Assembly: GCA_035317605.1 (NCBI GenBank)
Contig: DATHGT010000284.1
Span: 1-24,678 of the forward strand
DNA from: DATHGT01 sp035317605
GTDB lineage: Bacteria; Methylomirabilota; Methylomirabilia; Rokubacteriales; CSP1-6
DNA: 24,678 nucleotides
Reading direction: 5' to 3'
Under the pieces are notes generated by a model. That model was not told where the DNA came from. It saw only the letters and a list, made by a program, of their open reading frames with translations, and made no database searches. The translations under genes and the position numbers were made by a program. Positions 15,372 through 22,597 of the stretch are shown one piece after another. How positions within the stretch are numbered: position 1 is the first letter of the stretch; each line of letters opens with the position of its first letter.

Positions 15372-15398
15372 GACGCCGATCACTCGTGGAAATCGACA
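15372..15398 (-). promoter_or_regulatory. Putative ECF42-dependent promoter
   Basis: On the minus strand TGTCGA (15398-15393) is followed by a 17-base spacer and CGTC (15375-15372). This matches the -35 TGTCGA and -10 CGA/TC elements reported for ECF42 promoters. The site lies about 40 bases before the DGPF ATG with no gene between, so it should drive the DGPF-sigma operon and form a positive loop. Confidence 0.65.
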
Positions 15399-15428
15399 CC
15401 CGCGAAGTCCCTCCGACTGGATCGGGCG

Positions 15429-15434
15429 TATGAT
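15429..15434 (+). promoter_or_regulatory. Weak -10-like box upstream of the HIBADH-LLM operon
   Basis: TATGAT differs from the sigma-70 -10 consensus at one base and lies 27 bases before the start codon, with the ribosome-binding site between. No good -35 hexamer lies 16-18 bases upstream, so the call is tentative. It is back to back with the ECF42-like promoter. Confidence 0.28.
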
Positions 15435-15460
15435 GCCGGAAATCGCGCGAGGAGGGTCTC

Positions 15461-16369
15461 ATGGCGGTGAAGGTCGGGTTCATCGGGGTCGGGAACATGG
15501 GCAATCCCATGGCGGGCAACATCTTGAAGCAGTCGTTTCCGATGACGGTCTTCGACCTCAATCCCAAGGCGATGGAGAACCTCGTCCAGGCCGGGGCGAA
15601 GGCCGCCGGCTCCGCGAACGAGGTCGTCGACAACTCCGAGATCGTGCTTACCTCGCTGCCGGCCTCGCCCGACGTCGAGGCGATCTATCTGAACGCCGGG
15701 GGCCTCGTCGATCGCGCCAAGCCCGGGACGATCTTGATCGACCTGAGCAGCGTGCTGCCCTCGACCCCGCGCAAGATCGAGCCGCGGGCCAAGGCGCGCG
15801 GCGTGCACTTCCTCGAAGCGCCGGTCAGCGGGGGAGTCAGCGGCGCTCGCGCGGCCACGCTCGCGGTCATGGTCGGCGGCGAGGCCGAGCCGCTGGAGCG
15901 CGCCAAGCCCGTCCTGCGCGCGATCGGTCCCAACATCTTCCACGTCGGCCCCGTAGGCGCCGGCAACATCGTGAAGGCCATCAACAACATGATGGCGTGC
16001 GTCAACGGCGTGGCCATGATGGAAGGGCTGGCGGTCGGCGTGAAGGCCGGGCTCGATCCGATGACGGTCTACGAAGTCGTGAAGGCTTCGAGCGGCGGCA
16101 GCAAGGCCCTCGAGCGCATTCCGCGCGCGCTGATCCCGCGCGACTTCGAGCCGGGCTTCAAGGTCGCGCTGATGAACAAGGACCTCGAGACGTTCACGAC
16201 CATCGCCAAGGAGCTGCACGTGCCGATCAGCTTCGCCAACGTCGCCCAGCGCTACCAGCAGATGGCGCTGGCCGCCGGTCTCGGCGAGCAGGACACGAGC
16301 GTGGTGATGACCCTCATCGAGCAGCTCGCCGCCACCAAGGTTCCGCAGGGCCAGGTGGGCGCGCGATGA
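15461..16369 (+). CDS. NAD(P)-dependent beta-hydroxyacid dehydrogenase (3-hydroxyisobutyrate dehydrogenase/tartronate semialdehyde reductase family)
   Basis: This 302-residue protein interconverts a beta-hydroxyacid and its semialdehyde. The Rossmann motif GFIGVGNMGNPMA (6-18) is followed by FDLNP, so the end of the second strand carries an aspartate, which fits NAD(H). FLEAPVSGGVSGA (118-129) is the substrate-binding family signature. The catalytic lysine is K172 in GAGNIVKAINNM. The C-terminal helical domain (MEGLAVGVKAGLDP, then LMNKDLETF) completes the fold at normal length. GAGGAGGG sits upstream of the ATG. The stop overlaps the next ATG (ATGA), tying it to the two LLM genes. It may oxidise or reduce the product of their monooxygenation; this is inference. 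Confidence 0.94.
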   Translation: MAVKVGFIGVGNMGNPMAGNILKQSFPMTVFDLNPKAMENLVQAGAKAAGSANEVVDNSEIVLTSLPASPDVEAIYLNAGGLVDRAKPGTILIDLSSVLPSTPRKIEPRAKARGVHFLEAPVSGGVSGARAATLAVMVGGEAEPLERAKPVLRAIGPNIFHVGPVGAGNIVKAINNMMACVNGVAMMEGLAVGVKAGLDPMTVYEVVKASSGGSKALERIPRALIPRDFEPGFKVALMNKDLETFTTIAKELHVPISFANVAQRYQQMALAAGLGEQDTSVVMTLIEQLAATKVPQGQVGAR

Positions 16370-17220
16370 AGCTCGGACTGCACTCGGTCAACCTGAACAC
16401 GTGCGGATATCCCGACGCGGCCGCGCGCTTGGGCCGCGCCGCCGAGGCCGCGGGGTTCGAGTCGCTCTGGGTGGCCGACCACGTCGTGCTGCCCGATCCG
16501 CCCGTGGCCGGACGTCCGATGGCGCCGGACATGCGCCTGCTCGACCCGATCGTGTCGCTCACGTTCCTGGCCGCGCACACCTCGCGCGTCAAGCTCGCCA
16601 CCGGCGTGATCATCCTGCCCCAGCGCCAGGCCGTGGTGCTGGCCAAGCAGCTCGCGTCGCTCGACGTGCTCTCGAACGGGCGGCTGATCTTCGGGCTCGG
16701 CGTGGGTTGGTGCGAGCCGGAGATGAAATCGACCGGCGCGCCCTTCGCCGAGCGCGGCCGCGTCGCCGATGACTATCTGGCCGCCATGCGCGCGCTGTGG
16801 ACGCAGCCCAAGCCCGCGCACAACGGCCGCTACGTCTCGTTCGACGGCGTGCAGGCCATGCCGCGTCCCGTGCAGACGCCGATCCCGATCGTGGTCGGCG
16901 GGCGCACGCCGCCGGCCTATCGACGCGCGGTCACGCAGGGCCATGGCTGGTACGGTTTCGGTATCGACGTCGAGGAGACGCGCAAGTGCGTCAACGCGCT
17001 CCGCGAGGCCGAGAAGAAGAACGCGCGCCCGCCGGAGCTGGGACGTCTGGAGATCAGCGCGACCCCGCCCGGCTACGACGTCCCCGACCGGGCGCAGATC
17101 GATGCGTACGCCGGCGTGGGCGTCGATCGCTTGATCATCCGCCCGCGCCCCGACATGGACGCCGCCGCGCTCGAACGCTTCGCCGCCGAGGCCGGCCGCG
17201 CGCTGGGTCTCAAAGCCTGA
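16366..17220 (+). CDS. LLM-class oxidoreductase, probable F420-dependent type (first of tandem pair)
   Basis: This 284-residue TIM-barrel protein belongs to the short LLM group often annotated as F420-dependent. It starts MKLGLHSVNLNTCGYPDAA. SLWVADHVVLPDPP gives the active-site loop with H39. SRVKLATGVIILPQRQAVV is the non-prolyl cis-peptide strand region, followed by LSNGRLIFGLGVGWCEPEM. The C-terminus (VDRLIIRPRPDMDAAALERF) closes the barrel. Its ATG overlaps the dehydrogenase stop by four bases and its stop overlaps the next start (TGATG), so all three are probably translated as a coupled unit. It shares little with its neighbour beyond the fold, so this is not a recent duplication. The substrate is unknown. 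Confidence 0.92.
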   Translation: MKLGLHSVNLNTCGYPDAAARLGRAAEAAGFESLWVADHVVLPDPPVAGRPMAPDMRLLDPIVSLTFLAAHTSRVKLATGVIILPQRQAVVLAKQLASLDVLSNGRLIFGLGVGWCEPEMKSTGAPFAERGRVADDYLAAMRALWTQPKPAHNGRYVSFDGVQAMPRPVQTPIPIVVGGRTPPAYRRAVTQGHGWYGFGIDVEETRKCVNALREAEKKNARPPELGRLEISATPPGYDVPDRAQIDAYAGVGVDRLIIRPRPDMDAAALERFAAEAGRALGLKA

Positions 17221-18284
17221 TGCGGTTCGGCTGGCTCACGCTCGGGTTGTCGCCGTCGGGGGACGGCGATTACGCGGCGATCCACGAGCAGCTCGAGCAG
17301 GCGTGCTTCGCGGAGGCGGCGGGGTTCGACGGGATCTGGCTCACCGAGCACAACTTCACGGGCGAGAGCGTGTACTGCGATCCGATCCCGTTCGCCAGCG
17401 TCGTGGCCGCGCGGACGTCGCGCATCCGGATCGGCTTCGCGGTGATCCAGCTCGCGCTGCGCCACCCGATCCGCCTGGCCATCGAGCTGTCCCTGCTCGA
17501 CAACCTCTCGGGCGGACGCGTGGACGTCGGCGTGGGCCACGGGACCAACTACAACGAGTACGAGTTCATGGGCTACGGGCTGCGCAGCGACGACAGCCGC
17601 GAGCGGATGGAAGAGACGCTGGACGTCATGATCCGCGCGTGGACGGAGTCGCCGCTCGTCCACCACGGCAAGTTCTACGATCTCAGCCTGCCCGAGCTAC
17701 GCCCGCGTCCGCTGCAGCGTCCGTATCCGCCGATCTGGCGCGCGGTCTCGTCGGGCAACTCGGTGCGCGAGTGCGGACGCCTGGGCTCGCCGCTCCTGAC
17801 CGCACGGCTGCCCGTCGCGCGCGCGGTGGAGCGCATGGCGCTCTACCAGGCCGGGCTTGCCGAGAGCGGGCTCGATGCGGAAGCGCAGCGCCAGTTGCGC
17901 GAGCAGGCCGCGATCTGGCGCTTCGTCTACGTCGCGGAGAGTCAGGCAAAGGCCGAGGACGAGCTGGGCGCCGCGCTACGGGAGACGCGCCGTCACATGG
18001 TCCACGCCCGCGCCGAGCACAATCCCCCGGACTTCCACGTTCCGACCGCGCGCGTGAATCCGTGGAACGACCCGCTGGTCTCACACGAGGACGGCGCTCG
18101 CTACTCGCTCGAACACAGCTCGATCTACGGCACCGCAGAGCGCGTGGCCGAGCAGATCGCCGAGCTGCGCGACGCCGGCATCCACCACGTGCTCTGCCAG
18201 CTGAGCACGGGCTTCCTCACGCACGACCAGGTCATGGCGTCGACACGGCGCTTCGGCGCCGACGTGATTCCGAAGTTCCGCTAG
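17220..18284 (+). CDS. LLM-class flavin-dependent monooxygenase, luciferase-like (second of tandem pair)
   Basis: This 354-residue luciferase-like protein starts at the ATG inside the TGATG overlap with the preceding LLM gene. WLTEHNFTGESVYCDP places H44-N45 where LuxA has HH, so the first histidine is kept. SRIRIGFAVIQLALRHPI and LSGGRVDVGVGHGTNYNEYEF form the flavin phosphate region. An insertion of about 60 residues (RRHMVHARAEHNPPDFHV and following) is richer in histidine than typical LLM proteins. The C-terminus has the standard GTAERVAEQIAELRDAGIHH segment. A cupin gene follows after 11 bases. With two unlike LLM enzymes in one operon, one may act on the product of the other, or they may form a heteromer like LuxAB. 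Confidence 0.92.
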   Translation: MRFGWLTLGLSPSGDGDYAAIHEQLEQACFAEAAGFDGIWLTEHNFTGESVYCDPIPFASVVAARTSRIRIGFAVIQLALRHPIRLAIELSLLDNLSGGRVDVGVGHGTNYNEYEFMGYGLRSDDSRERMEETLDVMIRAWTESPLVHHGKFYDLSLPELRPRPLQRPYPPIWRAVSSGNSVRECGRLGSPLLTARLPVARAVERMALYQAGLAESGLDAEAQRQLREQAAIWRFVYVAESQAKAEDELGAALRETRRHMVHARAEHNPPDFHVPTARVNPWNDPLVSHEDGARYSLEHSSIYGTAERVAEQIAELRDAGIHHVLCQLSTGFLTHDQVMASTRRFGADVIPKFR

Positions 18285-18295
18285 GAGGCTCCATC

Positions 18296-18634
18296 ATGGG
18301 CATGACGCGTCTCTACACCGGACCCGATGGCCAGACCCACATCGAGCACATCGACCCCGCCAGCCGCCCCGATCTCACCGCGCTCCACGCGACCAAGGGC
18401 GTGGTGTTCCGGTCGACCGAGCCCGGCCACTTCAGCGACTGGCACAACGCGCCCCGCCGTCAGTACGTGATCACGCTGGAAGGCGAAGTCGAGATCGGCC
18501 TCGGCGATGGGACCACGCATCGCTTCGGCGCCGGCCACGTGACGCTGGCGGAAGACCTCACCGGCAAGGGCCACACCACGCGAGTCGTCGGCAACAAGCG
18601 CCGCCTCACCGCGACCGTCCACCTCGCGGACTAG
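18296..18634 (+). CDS. Small cupin-domain protein
   Basis: This 112-residue protein is a single cupin barrel. HFSDWHNAPRRQYVITLEGE carries the first cupin motif with H46 and H50 (metal-binding H-x3-H) and a glutamate at the end, and RFGAGHVTLAEDLTGKGHTT is the second motif with its histidines. Small cupins act as isomerases, dioxygenases or ligand-binding proteins; this one cannot be assigned. The ATG at 18296 has AGGAGG eight bases upstream, and it is the last gene of the dehydrogenase-LLM-LLM operon. Its 3' end overlaps the 3' end of the convergent AraC-type gene by 29 bases. Confidence 0.9.
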   Translation: MGMTRLYTGPDGQTHIEHIDPASRPDLTALHATKGVVFRSTEPGHFSDWHNAPRRQYVITLEGEVEIGLGDGTTHRFGAGHVTLAEDLTGKGHTTRVVGNKRRLTATVHLAD

Positions 18635-19553
18635 ACAGACCTCCGGGTATCCCCTGGCGGCGACTTCGAACGCGGAACGATGAGGGCGGCGCGCCGAAGC
18701 GCCGCTTGAACGCCGTGCTGAACGCCGCGAAGTTCTCGTAGCCCACCAGCATCGCGATGTCGCCGACGGGGGTGCGGTCCGCTTCGACGAGTCGTCGCGC
18801 CTCCTCGAGCCGCCGCGCTTTGACGTAGGCGTGCGGGCTCGTGCCGGTGTCCCGGCGGAAGTGGCGAAGCAGCGTGGACGCGCTCGCGAACGCCCGCGCG
18901 GCGATCGTCGCCAGGTCCACGTCGGAGAAGAGATTGGCCTCGATGTAACGCACGGCCCGCCCGGTGACCGTTTCCGGCGACGGTCGGCCCGGCGGCTGCT
19001 CCCGCGTCCGGCCGCGCTCCATCCCGCAGGCGAAGATCTCGACGAGGATCTGCCGCTCGAGGAACGCCACGGTCTTCGCACTCTCGCGCCGTGAGAGCAC
19101 GCGGGCGAAGACGTACTCCTGCGTGAGCTGGTCGAGCCAGGCGCTGCGGGGAAACTCCCGGGGACGGCTGAACAGCCTGGCCACCTTCGCCTCGGGGATC
19201 CCTTCGTCGACGGCCACCGCCTCGAGGAGCGAGGGCGAGGGATACAGGGCCAGGGTGTCGAAGATCGAGGTCACGGCCTCGTCTTCGTGCGCCACGCGGC
19301 TCGGCACGATGAAGGCCGCGGCGGGGCTGATCGTATGCGTTGCTCTCCGGCCGCCGGCGGTCCTGACCGTGATCACGGATGAGCCGCGTGGCATCACGAT
19401 CATCGGGCGGTCGTGGGTGTGGAAATCCTTGTGAAAGCCGACGCTCCGCTCGTACGCGATGCCCATCGACCCTGAGAGGTCGATGAGCTGGTCCAGGAGA
19501 TGTCCCTCGGGAGCCCGCTCGAAACCTTTCCACTGGGGAAAGACGTCACTCAC
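18606..19553 (-). CDS. AraC-family transcriptional regulator
   Basis: This 315-residue protein has an N-terminal cupin-like sensor domain (FHKDFHTHDRPMIVMPRGSS, then AAAFIVPSRVAHEDE) and a C-terminal double helix-turn-helix. The first DNA-binding helix set is in LATIAARAFASASTLLRHFR, with GTSPHAYVKARRLEEARRL as linker, and the second is in VGDIAMLVGYENFAAFSTAF ending with the RRFGAPPSSFR signature. The start is GTG at 19553. A 6-bp inverted repeat (CGTCAC, four bases, GTGACG at 19544-19559) overlaps this start codon and could be a self-control operator. It faces the cupin/LLM operon tail to tail, so regulating that operon is plausible but not shown. Confidence 0.93.
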   Translation of the reverse strand: MSDVFPQWKGFERAPEGHLLDQLIDLSGSMGIAYERSVGFHKDFHTHDRPMIVMPRGSSVITVRTAGGRRATHTISPAAAFIVPSRVAHEDEAVTSIFDTLALYPSPSLLEAVAVDEGIPEAKVARLFSRPREFPRSAWLDQLTQEYVFARVLSRRESAKTVAFLERQILVEIFACGMERGRTREQPPGRPSPETVTGRAVRYIEANLFSDVDLATIAARAFASASTLLRHFRRDTGTSPHAYVKARRLEEARRLVEADRTPVGDIAMLVGYENFAAFSTAFKRRFGAPPSSFRVRSRRQGIPGGLSSPRGGRSR

Positions 19554-19559
19554 GTGACG
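19544..19559. promoter_or_regulatory. Inverted repeat over the AraC-type start codon
   Basis: CGTCAC (19544-19549) and GTGACG (19554-19559) form a perfect 6-bp inverted repeat with a four-base spacer that includes part of the GTG start. It may be an operator, or chance in GC-rich DNA. Confidence 0.3.
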
Positions 19560-19673
19560 ATTTTAGCGAAATGATCGACCGCGGAACGCAAACCGCTTCA
19601 CGGCGCTGCGGCTACCCTCGGTCCAGTAGCACAGACGTTCAGCGGCGGATGACGGCGCCGCGAGGAGGAGAGC

Positions 19674-19937
19674 ATGCAGAACAGAGAAGTGGGGACGAAG
19701 AACGGTCGGTTGCTCGAGGTGGTCGAGTTGCTTGCCCATGGCGCGTGGTCGGAGGCCCACGAGATCGTCCAGCGGGACAAGTCTCCCGAAGCGGCCTGGC
19801 TCCACGGCATCGTCCACACGATCGAAGGTGACCTCGAGAACGCTCGCCACTGGTATCGGAAGGCTGCGCGGGACTTCCCCGGGGCTGACGCGGTGACGGA
19901 AGAGATCGCCGCCGCCCGCGAGCGCCTCGGCCCCTGA
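19674..19937 (+). CDS. Small TPR-like protein of unknown function
   Basis: This 87-residue protein is soluble and helical, with no signal peptide or membrane segment. It has one fairly clear tetratricopeptide-like unit: AAWLHGIVHTIEGDLENARHWYRKA, in which A, G and Y occupy the usual TPR positions, preceded by a helix pair (VVELLAHGAWSEAHEIVQRD). GAGGAGGAG lies just upstream of the ATG, supporting a real gene despite its size. It is transcribed divergently from the AraC-type regulator across about 120 bases and converges on the binding-protein gene. I do not know a function; single TPR units usually mediate protein binding. Confidence 0.75.
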   Translation: MQNREVGTKNGRLLEVVELLAHGAWSEAHEIVQRDKSPEAAWLHGIVHTIEGDLENARHWYRKAARDFPGADAVTEEIAAARERLGP

Positions 19938-19945
19938 AGAGACTT

Positions 19946-19976
19946 GCCCGGGCGCGGCGAGTTCTCGCGCCCGGGC
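19946..19976. terminator. Hairpin between convergent genes
   Basis: GCCCGGGCGCG (19946-19956) pairs perfectly with 19966-19976 over 11 bases, with a nine-base loop. It sits in the 47-base gap between the stops of two convergent genes, where a bidirectional terminator is expected. There is no T run on either side, so it may act with Rho or only protect mRNA ends. Confidence 0.6.
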
Positions 19977-19984
19977 CTCTGTGC

Positions 19985-21673
19985 CTACTTACAGGGCGTC
20001 GCCTGCTTGCAGGCGCTGATGAGGAACGTGTGGCCGATGTCGCCGCCGTCCCAGCCGGAGAAGGGCCAGTCCTTGATGATCTTGGGGTTCACCATGACCT
20101 CGATGTACACGTCGAAGAGCGGCATGACCTCGAAGTTCTCGAACTTGTAGTTGCCGATCTTGCGCAGCTGGGCATCCGCCGCCTTGGGATCGGACATCTG
20201 CAGCAGCTCTTCCCACATCCCGTAGATCGTGTCGTCCTCGAACCAGTGCGCGACGCCCTTCCCGGCGTTGAACAGGGAGATCTGCGGCTCCACCGCCTTC
20301 TTCGAGGGGACGCCGCCCCGCAGCCAGTAGTTCGCGCGCCGCTCACGCGCCTTGGGCTGGACGACGGCGATCAGGTCGGATTCTTCCAGCTCCAGCTCGA
20401 TGCCGACCTCGCGCAACTGAGTGGCCACCGCCTCCATCACCTGGACGAGCTCGGGCGCACCGGCAAACGGATAGAGCCAGGCCTTGGCCTTGAACCCCTT
20501 TGGGTATCCGGCTTCGGCCAGCAGTTGTTTGGCCTTCTTCGGGTCGTAGCCGTACATTTCCGGGAAGCGCTTCTCCCAGGTGGGGTCCCAGCCCGGCAGG
20601 TCGGGGTAGAAGCCTGCCACGTAGGTGGGCGTGGCCCGGCCCTTGTACAGCGCTTTGAGGATTTCCGCGCGGTTGACGGCCTTGTTCATGGCCTGCCGGA
20701 CCTTCTTGTTGGTCCAGGGCACTTTGGGATCGAGTCTGCCCGTGGTTCCACCGTACTCGGTGAAGCGCTTGGTGGCCTTGTCTTCGGTGCCGAAGTAGAG
20801 CCCACCGAACACGATGACGGTCTGTTGCGCCACCTGCCGGCTGCGGATGAGCTTGAACCCCTTGGCGAGCGCGTCCTCGGTGAGGTCCCGGTTGATCTCG
20901 GTGAGGTGGCTCTCGCCGGCCAGCAGCTGGGCGAAGCGCGGCGGCTCCTCCGTGTTCCACGTCATCTTGATCTCTTTCCAGTCCACCGTTCCCCACTTCC
21001 AGTGCGGCGTGGGAGCGCGCTCGTACAGGACGTAGCGGCCGAGCTGCCGCTCCTTGAAGACGTACGGCCCGGTCCCGGCCGGCTTCGTCTCGTACGCCTG
21101 CTCGCCGTCCTTGTCCCACTGCGCCTTGCTGAACATGATCATGCTCGACGCGCTCGAGTAATAGAACTGCAGGTCGAGGCACACGGTCTTGCAGTGCATG
21201 ACGATCTCGTGGTCGTTGACCACCTCCACCCGCTGGACCGCGCACATGCCGTTCTTGTAGCCGACGATGGTGGGGTCCTTGCGGCCCGGGTAGTTGGGGT
21301 CACACCAGAGCGCGTGGTTGTGCACCACGTCCTTGGCCGTGAACTCGCCGTAGCCGTGGTGGAACTGGACGCCCTTCTGGAGCTTGATGCGCCAGGACCT
21401 GCCGTCCTTGGCCATCTCCGAGCCCTTGGCCAGCCAGGGATTGTAGCCACCCGACGAGACGTCGACCTCGAACAGCCATTCGAATGCGGGATCGTGCTGG
21501 ATGTTGTGGTCAGGGGTGCCGTTGATCCACGGCCGCATGTAGTCCCGATACGGGGTGATGAGGCCCATCACCAGCCGGTCGACCTTGGCCTTACCGGCCG
21601 CGGGCTGGGCGTCGGCGCTCACGGTCATCGCCAGGAACAGGAGCGGTAGCAGGCCGAATAGCATCCTCACCAT
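19985..21673 (-). CDS. ABC transporter substrate-binding protein, family 5 (dipeptide/oligopeptide/nickel type)
   Basis: This 562-residue exported protein belongs to the DppA/OppA-like solute-binding family. The N-terminus is a Sec signal peptide (MLFGLLPLLFLAMTVSADAQ) with likely cleavage after ADA. Family signatures include WRIKLQKGVQFHHGYGEFTA with KDVVHNHALW, PAGTGPYVFKE, and VRQAMNKAVNRAEILKALYKG. Cysteines are unusually frequent for this family: CDP, GMCAV, HCKTVC, and a C-terminal ACKQATPCK, enough for three disulfides. AAGGAGG precedes the ATG. No permease or ATPase gene follows; it ends an operon with a hydrolase, a CoA-transferase and a VOC enzyme, so its ligand may be the compound those enzymes degrade. 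Confidence 0.93.
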   Translation of the reverse strand: MVRMLFGLLPLLFLAMTVSADAQPAAGKAKVDRLVMGLITPYRDYMRPWINGTPDHNIQHDPAFEWLFEVDVSSGGYNPWLAKGSEMAKDGRSWRIKLQKGVQFHHGYGEFTAKDVVHNHALWCDPNYPGRKDPTIVGYKNGMCAVQRVEVVNDHEIVMHCKTVCLDLQFYYSSASSMIMFSKAQWDKDGEQAYETKPAGTGPYVFKERQLGRYVLYERAPTPHWKWGTVDWKEIKMTWNTEEPPRFAQLLAGESHLTEINRDLTEDALAKGFKLIRSRQVAQQTVIVFGGLYFGTEDKATKRFTEYGGTTGRLDPKVPWTNKKVRQAMNKAVNRAEILKALYKGRATPTYVAGFYPDLPGWDPTWEKRFPEMYGYDPKKAKQLLAEAGYPKGFKAKAWLYPFAGAPELVQVMEAVATQLREVGIELELEESDLIAVVQPKARERRANYWLRGGVPSKKAVEPQISLFNAGKGVAHWFEDDTIYGMWEELLQMSDPKAADAQLRKIGNYKFENFEVMPLFDVYIEVMVNPKIIKDWPFSGWDGGDIGHTFLISACKQATPCK

Positions 21674-21704
21674 GGCCGTCCCTCCTTACCGAAGCGGGTT
21701 CTCG

Positions 21705-22583
21705 TCAGGTTTTGAAGAAGGTGTCCAGCTCTTCGTAGAGAATGTCGGGGGCTTCCTCCATCGGGTAGTGGGCGCACGGTAGCACGTTGAACCTTCGGAT
21801 GTCGGCGCAGTAGTGGGGCCAGGCCTCGCGGGCGTCGAACTCGCGATGGGTGTGGCTCTTCTCGGCCCACAGGATCAGTGACGGGCACTGGATCTTGCGG
21901 CCGGCCTCGAAGTCGGCGGTGTCCATCGGGAAGTCGACGGCCAGCGTGGCCCGGTAGTCGGAGCAGACGCCGTGGATCTGCTCGGGCGTGCAGCAGCGCA
22001 GGTATTCCTTCATGGTCTCGTCGCTGATCTTGCCCTCGCCCTGCTTGGCGAACTTCTTCCGCATGTAGTACTCCTCGTTGCCGCGCAGGAGCTGCTCGGG
22101 GAAGTCGTAGGGCTGGGCCAGGAAGAACCAGTGATACGAATAGGCGGCGTAGCTCCACTTCATGCGCGTGAGCTGCCAGTGCGTGGGGATGATGTCGATG
22201 CTGGCGAACTTCCTCACGCGCTGGGGATGATCCAGCGCCATTCTGAATGCCGTACGCGCGCCGCGGTCGTGGCCGGCCACGTAGAACTCACGGAAGCCCA
22301 GGTGCTCCATCACCTCGACCTGATCCTGGGCCATGCGACGGAAGGTGTAGTTGCTGTGGTCGGCCTTGCCGCGCGGCTTGCTGCTGTCGCCGTAGCCGCG
22401 GAGATCGGCGCACACCACCGTGAAGTCCTTGGCGAGGCGCGGCGCGATCAGGTACCACGTGACCAGGGTGAGCGGGTTGCCGTGCAGCAGCAAGACGGGG
22501 GGCCCGCTGCCGCCGTAGCGGAGATTGATCTTGCACTCGGGATCGCTGGTCTGGACCTCGGCCTGCGTGAAGCCTTCGAACAT
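21705..22583 (-). CDS. Alpha/beta hydrolase with haloacetate (fluoroacetate) dehalogenase-type active site
   Basis: This 292-residue alpha/beta hydrolase has the oxyanion motif LLHGNPLT (32-39) and the nucleophile elbow AGHDRGAR (103-110), in which D106 rather than serine is the nucleophile. R107 and R110 match the two arginines that hold the carboxylate in fluoroacetate dehalogenase. D130 (ASIDIIP) is a candidate acid residue, H151-W152 (YSYHWFFLAQP) and Y210 (CSDYRA) match the halide pocket, and H272 is the catalytic histidine. Cytosolic, no signal peptide. AGGGAG lies upstream of the ATG. It lies between a CoA-transferase gene (14 bases) and a binding-protein gene (31 bases). Many paralogues with this motif have other substrates, including epoxides or esters, so dehalogenation is likely but unproven. 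Confidence 0.85.
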   Translation of the reverse strand: MFEGFTQAEVQTSDPECKINLRYGGSGPPVLLLHGNPLTLVTWYLIAPRLAKDFTVVCADLRGYGDSSKPRGKADHSNYTFRRMAQDQVEVMEHLGFREFYVAGHDRGARTAFRMALDHPQRVRKFASIDIIPTHWQLTRMKWSYAAYSYHWFFLAQPYDFPEQLLRGNEEYYMRKKFAKQGEGKISDETMKEYLRCCTPEQIHGVCSDYRATLAVDFPMDTADFEAGRKIQCPSLILWAEKSHTHREFDAREAWPHYCADIRRFNVLPCAHYPMEEAPDILYEELDTFFKT

Positions 22584-22597
22584 TTTTGGTCTCCCTG

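Noticed and set aside
14290..17220. Open plus-strand frame of 976 codons
   Set aside because: Only its last 284 codons, from 16366, encode a real protein (an LLM enzyme); the rest is antisense to the sigma and DGPF genes or out of frame with the dehydrogenase.
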